Below are positions 1-7,621 of a DNA stretch of 64,000 nt, in pieces. Location of the stretch: assembly GCA_023663025.1 (NCBI GenBank), contig JAMPIC010000004.1:46291-110290 (forward strand), given 5' to 3'. The DNA comes from Prevotella sp. (lineage in GTDB: Bacteria; Bacillota; Clostridia; Oscillospirales; Ruminococcaceae). The notes below the pieces were generated by a model. It did not search any database and was not told where the DNA came from. It saw only the letters and a list, made by a program, of their open reading frames with translations. Within the stretch, counting starts at the first letter, position 1. Every line of letters starts with the position of its first letter. Made by a program: the position numbers and the translations under genes.

Positions 1-1293
1 CACGTCAAGCTTTGGCATTTCGGCAGAGTTCTGATTGCTGTACTTTCTGATCTCAAGCACGCTGCCGCTTTCCGCGTCGATATCGACGTTTATGTATTTG
101 TACGGAGCTTGGGCGGTTTCCTTGCCCTTGTCAAGCTCGTAGCGCAGCTCCATGGTAAACTTCTCCTTGCCGCTGCCGTCCTTTCGGGCGTACACGTTAT
201 AGTTTTTCAGCTTGTAGTTATCGGTCAGGGCGACGAACTTGTCCTTTTTCAGCAGAGCCGCCGCCTTATCGGTGGTGAGAAGCTTTTCGTTCTGCTCCAG
301 CTTTTTCTTTTCAGCCTCGGTAAATTCAACGGCGTCGTCGTCTGTCACTGCCGCTCCTGCGTCCGCCTCCGCTGCCGTCTCAAATACTCCCGTGGCGGGG
401 TTTACGACATAGCCGTCGTAATATTCGCCGTCGGCTTTTTTCATGTCCTCCCATATTGTGGAAGGCTTGCCCGTATAGGCGTCGATCTCGCTTGTAAAAT
501 CGGGGACGTAAACTATCCTTGCCGTGGGTTTGGACTTTTTCGTTTTTTCGTCCAAATCGTAGGAAATACGGTAGTAGGGCGTGAGCGTGCAGAGGGACTT
601 GTAGGCTTCCTGCACCTGCGCTTCGGTAAGAGCGGTTTTCGGGTCGGAGAAAGCCGCGCCGTCCCACCAGGTCAGATACATCGAGGTCATCTCGCCCGTG
701 TTCTGATCTATGAATATCACTCCGCCGTTGCCGCTGACCTCAACGCCGTTTGAAAAGCGCGTTATCTTTACTCTTGCCTCCCGGGACGTAAGGCTGAGAT
801 AGCTGAGTTCAAACCTGCACTCGCCGTAGGCTGACGGGGAAATCTTTTTGAAGTTTTCTTTCGCCTTTGCGATAATATCCTTTTGGGACAGCTTGGCAAG
901 TCTCGGTTCGCCGTAGCTGTAGCTGTCGAAGCCGTAGCGTTCAAAGCTTGTGATCACGTCCCCGATAATTGTCACGTTAATGTTTTTGCTTTCGGACGCG
1001 CCGTTCGGCGTGCTCCAGCTAAAACCGTAGCCCGTATTGCCGTAAACCTTGCTTTCGGAATATGTGAACTCCGACAGCTCCTCGGGAATGTCAATGCGCT
1101 GCTTGACTTTTGTCAGAGCCGCTTTCATGGACGCGTCCTCCTTTTTGTCGGAAGTTCCCGTACTTGCCGCGGAAGAAGTGTTCGCGGCGGGGACGGCGGG
1201 CGTGCTTAACGCGCTGACCGCAGGTGCGCAAGCCGACAAAGCCATCATCGCGGACATAACCGCGGCGGCTGTTTTAAGCGAAGTTATTCTCAT
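1..1293 (-). CDS. Secreted lipoprotein with YcdB/YcdC (PepSY-like) domain, 3' end off the window
   Basis: An open frame of 431 codons runs from ATG at 1293 to the left edge without a stop, so the C-terminus is missing. It starts MRITSLKTAAAVMSAM and has a lipobox LSAC (Cys22), then a low-complexity Ser/Ala/Thr linker: a lipid-anchored extracellular protein. The rest (for example ISPSAYGECRFELSYLSLTS, VIFIDQNTGEMTSMYLTWWD and a second VDIDAESGSVLEI block) looks like the repeated YcdB/YcdC-PepSY type fold seen in Firmicute surface proteins, which may act as a protease-inhibitor-like or cell-wall-associated module; the function is not known. The SD AAAGGA precedes the ATG and a minus-strand promoter lies at 1379-1408. 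Divergent from the GntR operon. Coding certainty is high, family call moderate. Confidence 0.7.
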   Translation of the reverse strand, partial: MRITSLKTAAAVMSAMMALSACAPAVSALSTPAVPAANTSSAASTGTSDKKEDASMKAALTKVKQRIDIPEELSEFTYSESKVYGNTGYGFSWSTPNGASESKNINVTIIGDVITSFERYGFDSYSYGEPRLAKLSQKDIIAKAKENFKKISPSAYGECRFELSYLSLTSREARVKITRFSNGVEVSGNGGVIFIDQNTGEMTSMYLTWWDGAAFSDPKTALTEAQVQEAYKSLCTLTPYYRISYDLDEKTKKSKPTARIVYVPDFTSEIDAYTGKPSTIWEDMKKADGEYYDGYVVNPATGVFETAAEADAGAAVTDDDAVEFTEAEKKKLEQNEKLLTTDKAAALLKKDKFVALTDNYKLKNYNVYARKDGSGKEKFTMELRYELDKGKETAQAPYKYINVDIDAESGSVLEIRKYSNQNSAEMPKLDV

Positions 1294-1378
1294 TTTACCA
1301 AATCCTTTCCGAACTGCGGAAAAAAGCTCCGCAGTGAATGTTCTGTAAATAATACAATTCAGGTAAACCGTTTTTTTC

Positions 1379-1408
1379 ATTATACCACATTTTTGTATAA
1401 CTGCACAA
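1379..1408 (-). promoter_or_regulatory. Promoter of the lipoprotein gene
   Basis: On the minus strand a -10 TATAAT (1379-1384) and a weaker -35 TTGTGC (1403-1408) are separated by 18 bp, about 85 bp upstream of the lipoprotein ATG. The region 1294-1605 holds only this promoter and the divergent GntR promoter/operator; no gene is seen in it. Confidence 0.5.
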
Positions 1409-1464
1409 TAACTTTCGGGAAATTTGTGCATTTCTACAAATCTCAAAAAAATATTCGTAACCTA

Positions 1465-1521
1465 TTGACAAACTGTGCATCTGTGTATATACTGTGTATA
1501 TAGAGATACACAGTATATACA
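1465..1521 (+). promoter_or_regulatory. Promoter and palindromic operator of the GntR-ABC operon
   Basis: TTGACA (1465-1470), 17-bp spacer, TATACT (1488-1493). Overlapping the -10 and the start site is a perfect 16-bp inverted repeat: left arm TGTATATACTGTGTAT at 1484-1499, right arm ATACACAGTATATACA at 1506-1521, with a 6-bp centre ATAGAG. A palindrome placed over the -10 of a GntR gene is the expected architecture for autorepression by the regulator encoded just downstream; binding is inferred. Confidence 0.75.
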
Positions 1522-1605
1522 GTCAGACGAACAGCGCTGTTTTAAAACACATGAAATCTTTGCGGAAACGGTTTACCCGCATCCGCCAAAAGGAGGACTT
1601 GATAA

Positions 1606-1986
1606 GTGAATTTATTTATTAATGCCGCGGGCGACAAGCCCATGTACGAACAGGTCAAGGACGGCATTAAGGAAGCAATTCTGAACGGCGAGCTGAAAGC
1701 TCACCAGCTCATGCCCAGCGTGAGACAGCTTGCCGCCGACCTGAACGTAAGTATGATAACAACAAAAAGAGCGTACTCCGACCTGGAGCGGGACGGTCTC
1801 ATCTACACCGTGGCGGGAAAGGGCACGTTTGTGAAAACGGAGGATATAGGTATGTTACAGGAAAAACACATCGGGGAAATTCTGAACAGGTTCGCGGAAC
1901 AGGCTGCCGAGCTGAAAAGGCTGGGCGTTCCGATGGAACGTCTGGGAAGCGAGCTGAAGAAAATATACGAGGAGGAAAAACAATGA
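1606..1986 (+). CDS. GntR-family (YtrA subfamily) transcriptional regulator
   Basis: 126 aa from GTG 1606, preceded by AGGAGG at 1591-1596. N-terminal winged helix-turn-helix (residues about 8-75; AILNGELKAHQLMPSVRQLA ... NVSMITTKRAYSDLERDGLI) followed by a short C-terminal helical tail instead of a large effector domain, which is the YtrA type. YtrA regulators control adjacent ABC exporters, and here the ABC ATPase start overlaps this gene's stop (ATGA). It probably represses its own operon through the 38-bp palindrome upstream. The ligand is unknown; homologues often respond to cell-wall-active antibiotics or related stress. Confidence 0.9.
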   Translation: MNLFINAAGDKPMYEQVKDGIKEAILNGELKAHQLMPSVRQLAADLNVSMITTKRAYSDLERDGLIYTVAGKGTFVKTEDIGMLQEKHIGEILNRFAEQAAELKRLGVPMERLGSELKKIYEEEKQ

Positions 1987-2852
1987 GTAATATAGCGTTA
2001 AGTATAGACAATCTTACCAAAAAATACAAAGATTTCACCCTTGACGGCGCGTCCTTTGAGATCGAGCGGGGAACGGTGATGGGTCTCATCGGTCAGAACG
2101 GCGCGGGCAAGACCACCATTATCCGCCTTATCATGAACATGATAAACAGGGACGGCGGAACGGTCACTGTATGCGATCTGGACAATATCGCCGACGAGAT
2201 CGCGGTGAAGAACAAAATAGGCTACGTTTCCGACGAGAGCTTCTTTTTCTACAACACCACCCTCGCCCGCACCGAGAAAGCCTGCGCCGCCGCTTACGAC
2301 GACTGGGACTCCGCCAAATTCGCGGATTTCCTGAAAAAGTGGGAGCTGCCCGAAAAGAAGAAAATAGCCGCTCTTTCAAAAGGAATGCAGACCAAGGCTA
2401 TGCTTGCGGTGGCGCTTTCCCACAACCCTGAGCTGCTTATTCTGGACGAACCCACGGCGGGTCTCGATCCCGTGGCAAGGATAGAAATTCTCGATCTGCT
2501 CCGCGATTTCGTTGCGGACGGCAAACGCTCCGTACTTTTCTCCACCCACATCACGGGTGACCTTGACAAAATCGCCGACGTTATCACTCTCATAATCGGC
2601 GGCAGAATACGGGAGTCCATGAGCGCAGACGTTATCGAGGACAGATACGCCGTTATCAGCGGCTCAAAGGACAGGATCACCGCCGAAAACGAAAAGCTTA
2701 CGATCGGTATGCGGGAGCTGAACACGGGCTTCGAGGCTCTTGTCCTCAGAAAGGATCTGCCGAAGTTTGAGGGAGTTTCGGTGAAAAATCCCAACGCGGA
2801 AAATCTGCTGACCTTCTCCATATGGCAGCACAGAAAGGAGTCCTCAAAATGA
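1983..2852 (+). CDS. ABC transporter ATP-binding protein (YtrB/export type)
   Basis: 289 aa. Walker A GQNGAGKTT at about residues 38-46, Q-loop region near YVSDESFFF, signature motif reduced to LSKGMQTK (about 135), Walker B LLILDEPTAGLDP (about 150-162), and H-loop STHI. A C-terminal extension of about 70 aa follows the nucleotide-binding domain. Start overlaps the gntR stop by ATGA, and the stop overlaps the next gene by the same arrangement, so the four genes are translationally coupled. It should energise the two membrane proteins that follow, as an exporter. Confidence 0.92.
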   Translation: MSNIALSIDNLTKKYKDFTLDGASFEIERGTVMGLIGQNGAGKTTIIRLIMNMINRDGGTVTVCDLDNIADEIAVKNKIGYVSDESFFFYNTTLARTEKACAAAYDDWDSAKFADFLKKWELPEKKKIAALSKGMQTKAMLAVALSHNPELLILDEPTAGLDPVARIEILDLLRDFVADGKRSVLFSTHITGDLDKIADVITLIIGGRIRESMSADVIEDRYAVISGSKDRITAENEKLTIGMRELNTGFEALVLRKDLPKFEGVSVKNPNAENLLTFSIWQHRKESSK

Positions 2853-3604
2853 CGATCGCGCAAAGAAAAAGAGCCGCCAAGCTGCAAAAGGTCATGTACA
2901 GCTACAGCAGATGGGGCAGGGCGTGGCTTGTAATGCTTCTCGCGGCTGTGCTGCAAATTGTGATAATTACGGTCGCGAGCGTATCGGGAATAATGAGCGA
3001 CCAAACCTGTATTGTCGCTCCGGCTTCGTCGATGTTCACGTTCGTACAGTTTTTTGTGTGCATGCTGCCCGTCGGAGTGGACAGCGACATAAACGAAAAG
3101 GTCACTCAGGAAGCTTATCACGGCTCGGTCATGCCGGCGAAGTTTATGTCCTGCCTGCCCTTTGAAGCCCGCGACCTGCTTAACTTAAAGCTGTGCCTGT
3201 GGGAAAAGGCGGCGGCGGTAAACGTGCTGTTCGTCGCGGCGGGGCATATCATCTCGCTTATCGCCGAAGCTTACGGATACGAGGTCTACCGCGGAGCTGC
3301 GGGACTGTTCACCCTCATGGCGATAATTTCCGAAGCGATCTTTATGGTTCCGTATTTGGTAAAAAGCGTTAAGTTCAACGTCGTGCTGGGAGTTTTTATA
3401 GGCTTCGGATTTTCGTTTGCCTGCGGCGTTATGGACGGTTTGTCCGCCGACGCGTTCGCTCCGCTGAAAATATTTTCGGGCGTGAGCGGGATACTCGTTT
3501 ACACTGTGGCGACCGTCCTTATCGCCGTTATCGGAGAGCTTTACGCAAAGAACAGAAAGGACGCGTCCTGGGGTCTGTTCGGACAGAAAGGAATAAGATC
3601 ATGA
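2849..3604 (+). CDS. ABC-2-type membrane permease subunit
   Basis: 251 aa. The ATG at 2849 was chosen over an upstream in-frame ATG at 2822 because AAAGGAG (2834-2840) is correctly spaced and the start overlaps the ATPase stop. About six hydrophobic segments are visible (for example WLVMLLAAVLQIVIITVASV, VNVLFVAAGHIISLI, NVVLGVFIGFGFSFACGVM, GILVYTVATVLIAVIGELY). No catalytic motif. Partner of the ATPase upstream and of the next membrane protein. The substrate cannot be told. Confidence 0.8.
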   Translation: MTIAQRKRAAKLQKVMYSYSRWGRAWLVMLLAAVLQIVIITVASVSGIMSDQTCIVAPASSMFTFVQFFVCMLPVGVDSDINEKVTQEAYHGSVMPAKFMSCLPFEARDLLNLKLCLWEKAAAVNVLFVAAGHIISLIAEAYGYEVYRGAAGLFTLMAIISEAIFMVPYLVKSVKFNVVLGVFIGFGFSFACGVMDGLSADAFAPLKIFSGVSGILVYTVATVLIAVIGELYAKNRKDASWGLFGQKGIRS

Positions 3605-4248
3605 AAAAAATTTTAAAACTGGCTCTGCATGAGACCGCGCCTTGGTATAAGCTGCTTCTGGGATTTCTGTCGATATGCTATACGGTCGGCGCGCTTTTGA
3701 ACGATTCCGAAGATTTCGGGAACATCGGAACGACCTTCGTGCTGATAGGCTGCTATATTATTTTAGGCACCGTGGTTATGTGCGCGAACGGCAACGCCGA
3801 CCTGAAGCTTCTCAAAACGCTGCCCCTGACAAACGGGAACATCACCGACATTTTCGCTCTGAGCGCCTATATGGGCGTGCCGCTGATGTCCCTGGGGATT
3901 TCGGTATGGCATATTATTTTCGGCAAAGCTTACATGATACCATACTACATATGCGGACTTACCGTATGCGCGGCTTTCGGAACGGTGATGATACCCCTTT
4001 TAGCCACCGACGTGTCCGTACACGGCGCGGGGAACAAGATAAACGTCCGATCCTTTGTGCTCTCGCTGCTGATGATGTTTGGCTCGGCGGCGATCGGGAC
4101 TGTCCTGTGCTTCAAAGGGTACAAACAAGGCTGTCTCGCGGCGGAGGACGTTCCCCTGCTTCTGGGGATATTCGCGGCGTGTATCGTTCTGTCGCTGGCG
4201 GTCACGGCGGTCTACAGGAGGAAAATAAAATACAGTACGGTAAAATAG
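3601..4248 (+). CDS. Second membrane subunit of the ABC exporter
   Basis: 215 aa, start overlapping the previous stop (ATGA). Six hydrophobic segments: LLLGFLSICYTVGALL, TFVLIGCYIILGTVVMCANG, IFALSAYMGVPLMSLGISVW, MIPYYICGLTVCAAFGTVMI, SFVLSLLMMFGSAAIGTVLC and LLLGIFAACIVLSLAVTAVY. Last gene of the gntR-ABC-permease operon. No close family recognised beyond an ABC-2-like membrane protein; a heterodimer with the preceding permease is inferred. Confidence 0.75.
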   Translation: MKKILKLALHETAPWYKLLLGFLSICYTVGALLNDSEDFGNIGTTFVLIGCYIILGTVVMCANGNADLKLLKTLPLTNGNITDIFALSAYMGVPLMSLGISVWHIIFGKAYMIPYYICGLTVCAAFGTVMIPLLATDVSVHGAGNKINVRSFVLSLLMMFGSAAIGTVLCFKGYKQGCLAAEDVPLLLGIFAACIVLSLAVTAVYRRKIKYSTVK

Positions 4249-4297
4249 CCCGCTGCGTATTTCCTCAAAACATCAAGAAAAAATTTTTTCGGCGCGG

Positions 4298-4324
4298 TAT
4301 AATAAAGGTACAGTAACGTTACTG
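4298..4324 (+). promoter_or_regulatory. -10 element with palindrome CAGTAACGTTACTG
   Basis: TATAAT at 4298-4303 is followed, where transcription should begin, by a perfect 14-bp palindrome CAGTAACGTTACTG at 4311-4324, just before the AAGGTGG ribosome site of the AraC-GGDEF gene. No good -35 is visible, which would suit an activator-dependent promoter. The palindrome is a candidate operator; binding by the encoded AraC domain is a guess. Confidence 0.45.
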
Positions 4325-4341
4325 AAACTTAAGGTGGTTCT

Positions 4342-5160
4342 ATGAATAAATTTGAAATACTGTCCGAAGCTCTTGATTTTATTGAGGAAAATCTTACCTC
4401 CGACGTTACGCCGGAAATGTGCGCCGACAGGTGCCGATACTCACTTTCAAATATGCAGAAGATGTTCCGCTGCGTCTTTCATATCGGTATCGGCGACTAC
4501 ATCTCCCGCCGCAGGCTCACCCGCGCGGCAAGGGATCTGCTTGAAACCGAGGACACGGTTCTGGACGTTGCGCTGAAGTACGGCTACAACTCCCACGAGG
4601 TTTTTACGCGCGCGTTTATCCGCCTGTGGAACGTAAGTCCCGCGAAATTCAGGCGGGAACGGAAATTTTCCGAGATATTCCCCAAGCTGACGGAGCCGAG
4701 GACGGTTACCGATGAAAGGGGAAATATTGTTATGACTTCCGAAAAAAGATTTGACGTTTCTCATCTTTACGATTTTATCAGGGAACGCCGCGGCAAATAC
4801 GCGGTATGCTTTGATATAGTTGGACTGATGTACATTAACGAAACCTACGGACGTCCTGCGGGAGACGCTGCCATCGCCGAGTGTCTGCGTCGTCTGGACG
4901 AAGCGGCGGGAGACAGTATGCTGCCAATCCGCATAGGCGGGGACGAGTTCGTGCTGATAACGGATTTTTCCGACGTTAAACAGGCGGAAGCCGCCGCGGA
5001 AAGGGTTCTCGCCTTTAACGGAAACACAATAACGTCGGGCGGCAGCGCGATACCCGTTTCACTGAGAGCGGGCTGCGTAGCCATTCCCGATAATGGGAAT
5101 ATCCGCTATAACGAGCTGTTTGACAGCTTTATAATTGTTGCGGGGCGCGCCGGCAGATAA
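4342..5160 (+). CDS. AraC-type DNA-binding domain fused to a GGDEF (diguanylate cyclase) domain
   Basis: 272 aa. Residues 1-105 form an AraC double helix-turn-helix (the VLDVALKYGYNSHEVFTRAF block and WNVSPAKFRRERKF). Residues about 130-270 form a GGDEF domain with an intact signature RIGGDEF (GGDEF at 199-203) and the substrate-binding block CFDIVGLMYINETYG. No RxxD inhibitory I-site five residues upstream is visible. The reaction would be 2 GTP to c-di-GMP. The direct fusion of a DNA-binding output domain to a cyclase, with no separate sensor, is unusual: either c-di-GMP made here modulates DNA binding, or the GGDEF acts as a GTP/c-di-GMP sensor. Follows the ABC operon by 93 bp with its own -10. 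Confidence 0.85.
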   Translation: MNKFEILSEALDFIEENLTSDVTPEMCADRCRYSLSNMQKMFRCVFHIGIGDYISRRRLTRAARDLLETEDTVLDVALKYGYNSHEVFTRAFIRLWNVSPAKFRRERKFSEIFPKLTEPRTVTDERGNIVMTSEKRFDVSHLYDFIRERRGKYAVCFDIVGLMYINETYGRPAGDAAIAECLRRLDEAAGDSMLPIRIGGDEFVLITDFSDVKQAEAAAERVLAFNGNTITSGGSAIPVSLRAGCVAIPDNGNIRYNELFDSFIIVAGRAGR

Positions 5161-5241
5161 AAACGTTTTTACGAAGCCGTTATGTTTTCGGACATGACGG
5201 TTTCTGTTTTCAGACGGGTAAATTTTTTCGATATGTTCGGG

Positions 5242-5451
5242 GTAAATTGTAATTTACAGCAGAACGAGTAGCGGATTTTTTCCGCGGCGGAGCCGCGGCA
5301 TAGCTGGTCCAGCTGAGCGCAGCTGGCGAGGTTTCCAAAGGGCTCTGCCCTTTGGAAACTCGCAGCCTTGAAAGGCTGGCGAACTTTTTAGTCGCGGCTT
5401 CGCCGCGCGAGGCGCTGACGTTTTGTTTGTGCGCTAAACAACAATTTATAC
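5242..5451. repeat. TIR-bounded intergenic repeat element, copy 1
   Basis: About 210 bp without a gene. Left end GTAAATTGTAATTTAC (5242-5257) and right end GCTAAACAACAATTTATAC (5433-5451) are imperfect inverted repeats of each other; the right end reads GTATAAATTGTTGTTTAGC on the minus strand. The inside is made of GC-rich hairpins (GCGGCGGAGCCGCGG; TTTCCAAAGGGCTCTGCCC...). The block 5329-5409 recurs in inverted orientation in copy 3 (63838-63910). Same termini are in copy 2 (45668-45893). Looks like a non-autonomous, MITE-like element. Its right end supplies the stop codon of the DUF4130 gene. Confidence 0.65.
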
Positions 5452-6243
5452 TTTCTCGGAACTCTCCCCCATATTTGTGTTTTCCGCAAACTCATTCATG
5501 GAAAACTCCGTCATATGCGCCCAATAACGCTTCGGCATAAAATTCATGCGGCAGCGGGGATTGTACCGCTCCTTAATGGCAACTGCGTTACAGAAGCCTT
5601 TCCACAGTTCGCGGTAACGTTCCTCCTCCGCGCCCGCGGCGGGCATTTCAAAGGAAATATCCTCCAGTATTTCCGCCCTGTGGGAAAGATACGCCAGCGC
5701 CATTCGGTGGGTCTTGTCGTATATCAGAAAATTCTCGTTTCGGAAGCGGTCTGTGAAATGGTCGGCGATCAGCGGCAGAACCTTGTTTTTCGGCTCTATG
5801 ACCGCCGCAAGATAGCCGTCGAAATCGGAAAATCGTATAAACTGCTTCATTCGCTGCGCCTCGGTGGTGCAGTGCAGAACGGCTTTGTTCAGTGCGTTCA
5901 CGGTATCGTCTGCAAGCATATTTTCTATCCTGCCGCCCATGGAAAATCCCTTTTGCAGATATTTCAAGATCAGCATATCCTTGTCCCCGCCGAAGGTCAG
6001 GAAAGCAATCCTCACCGTTTCCACGGCGCGGGGAGATATTTTTTTCGGAATTGCCGCAGCCACCCGCGCCGCCTTTATCGGATCGGCGGGGACGTCCAGC
6101 GTCTCTGCAAAAGCAAGCTGCTCCTGCGTTCCCGCGCATATCCCGGCGGGAGTTTCACGCCTGACGAAGCTCTCGAAAACGCAGCAAAGAAGTCCGTCGA
6201 AGCTGCCGTCGTATCGGTAGATCACATCTCGCCCGTTAAACAT
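5446..6243 (-). CDS. TIGR03915 / DUF4130 family putative DNA repair protein
   Basis: 265 aa from ATG 6243 with GGAGG. The start (FNGRDVIYRYDGSFDGLLCC), the middle (KYLQKGFSMGGRIENMLADD) and MKQFIRFSDFDGYLAAVIEP ... IYDKTHRMALAY match the DUF4130 family, which is nearly always the partner of the radical-SAM protein encoded just upstream; here the two genes overlap by 22 bp. The pair is thought to act in DNA modification or repair, by association with helix-hairpin-helix and uracil-DNA-glycosylase-like genes in other genomes; the chemistry is unproven. The last codons (V, then TAA) lie in the terminal repeat of element copy 1. Confidence 0.88.
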   Translation of the reverse strand: MFNGRDVIYRYDGSFDGLLCCVFESFVRRETPAGICAGTQEQLAFAETLDVPADPIKAARVAAAIPKKISPRAVETVRIAFLTFGGDKDMLILKYLQKGFSMGGRIENMLADDTVNALNKAVLHCTTEAQRMKQFIRFSDFDGYLAAVIEPKNKVLPLIADHFTDRFRNENFLIYDKTHRMALAYLSHRAEILEDISFEMPAAGAEEERYRELWKGFCNAVAIKERYNPRCRMNFMPKRYWAHMTEFSMNEFAENTNMGESSEKV

Positions 6244-7568
6244 TTTACGGTATCCTCCACTGTGGGCAGGCTCGGCAGTACGGGAAGCTTCGGCGCGGAC
6301 TTCTCCGTCTCAAAGAACGAAAGCTGCTCGAAGCCGCCTTTTTGCTCCAGTTCCTTGACGGCGCTTGCGGACATAAGTTGGCGCATTATCCCCGTCTCGG
6401 TGACCACAAGTCCCTCGGCGCGTTTTCCCGAACAGAGTATGAAATAGTTCGCCCGCTTGAGGACTACGCCCAGCTTCCGCAGGTCGGGATAATCCAGCCT
6501 TGTCTGCCGTCTTGCCGTTACAATTTTCTGCGCGGACTTCACCCCTATCCCCGGCACGCGCAGCAGCGTTTCGTAGGGAGCTTTGTTTATCTCCACGGGA
6601 AAGCATTCCGGGTGGTGCAGCGCCCAGTTGCATTTGGGGTCGAGAAGCGGATTGAATTCCTGATGCCGCTCGTCCAGAATTTCCTCCGCCCTGAAGCCGT
6701 AAAACCGCAGCAGCCAGTCCGCCTGATACAAGCGGTGCTCCCGCAGAAGCGGCACTTTCGTCCCCGCGGGAGGGAGAAGCTTCTGGTCGCCCACGGGAAC
6801 ATACGCCGAGTAAAAGACCCGTTTCAGACGGTACTTCCCGTACATCGCCTCGGACAGTCTCAAAATTTGGAAATCCGTATCGGGGGTCGCGCCGATTATC
6901 ATTTGGGTGCTTTGTCCTGCGGGCGCGAATTGGGGCGCGGACTTGTACCTCACAATTTCGTAGCTGTTCTGCGCTATTTTATTGGTAATATGTCCCATAG
7001 GCAGCAGGATAGAGCTTTTGGATTTGTCGGGCGCGAGGGCGTTCAGACTTTTCTGCGACGGCAGCTCGATGTTCACGCTTATTCTGTCCGCAAGCGCGCC
7101 GAGACGGTTAATCAGTTCGGGATCCGCGCCCGGGATAGCCTTTGCGTGAATGTAGCCTTTAAATTGGTATTTGTTCCTTAAAATGGAAACAGCTTCGGTT
7201 ATCTGCTCGCAGGTGTAGTCGGGGCTTTGGATAATTCCCGAGCTGAGGAAAAGCCCCTCGATGTAGTTTCGGCGGTAGAAATTTATTGTCAGCTCGGCGA
7301 TCTCTTCGGGAGTAAATCTTGCGCGGGGAACGTCGCTGCTGCGGCGGTTCACGCAGTATTTGCAGTCGAAAAGGCAGTAGTTGGTCATAAGAATTTTCAG
7401 CAGGGAAATGCACCGCCCGTCGGCGGCGAAGCTGTGGCACAGTCCGCAGGAGTACGCGCTGCCTATGCCGTCCGACGCGCCGCCACGTCTGTCCACTCCG
7501 CTGGAGGTGCAGGACGCGTCGTATTTGGCGGATTCGCCCAGTATTTTCAGTTTTTCAAACATATCCAC
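6222..7568 (-). CDS. Putative DNA modification/repair radical SAM protein (TIGR03916)
   Basis: 448 aa from GTG 7568, with GGAGG eight bases upstream. Cys65-x3-Cys69-x2-Cys72 (NYCLFDCKYC) binds the 4Fe-4S cluster that cleaves S-adenosylmethionine. Four further cysteines lie in the N-terminus (C20, C41, C44, C53), so an additional metal site is likely. A C-terminal helix-hairpin-helix (LLRVPGIGVKSAQKIVTARR) indicates DNA binding. Overlaps the DUF4130 partner by 22 bp. Substrate unknown; the pair is common in Clostridia and in some other phyla. Confidence 0.92.
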   Translation of the reverse strand: MDMFEKLKILGESAKYDASCTSSGVDRRGGASDGIGSAYSCGLCHSFAADGRCISLLKILMTNYCLFDCKYCVNRRSSDVPRARFTPEEIAELTINFYRRNYIEGLFLSSGIIQSPDYTCEQITEAVSILRNKYQFKGYIHAKAIPGADPELINRLGALADRISVNIELPSQKSLNALAPDKSKSSILLPMGHITNKIAQNSYEIVRYKSAPQFAPAGQSTQMIIGATPDTDFQILRLSEAMYGKYRLKRVFYSAYVPVGDQKLLPPAGTKVPLLREHRLYQADWLLRFYGFRAEEILDERHQEFNPLLDPKCNWALHHPECFPVEINKAPYETLLRVPGIGVKSAQKIVTARRQTRLDYPDLRKLGVVLKRANYFILCSGKRAEGLVVTETGIMRQLMSASAVKELEQKGGFEQLSFFETEKSAPKLPVLPSLPTVEDTVKCLTGEM

Positions 7569-7621
7569 AGCGCAGTCCTCCGATCGTATTTTGAATGAGA
7601 AGCGGTACCGGTATAACCCTG

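Noticed and set aside
5352..5540. 62-codon frame in repeat copy 1
   Set aside because: Lies across a hairpin-rich repeat and the end of the opposite-strand gene; no coding signs.
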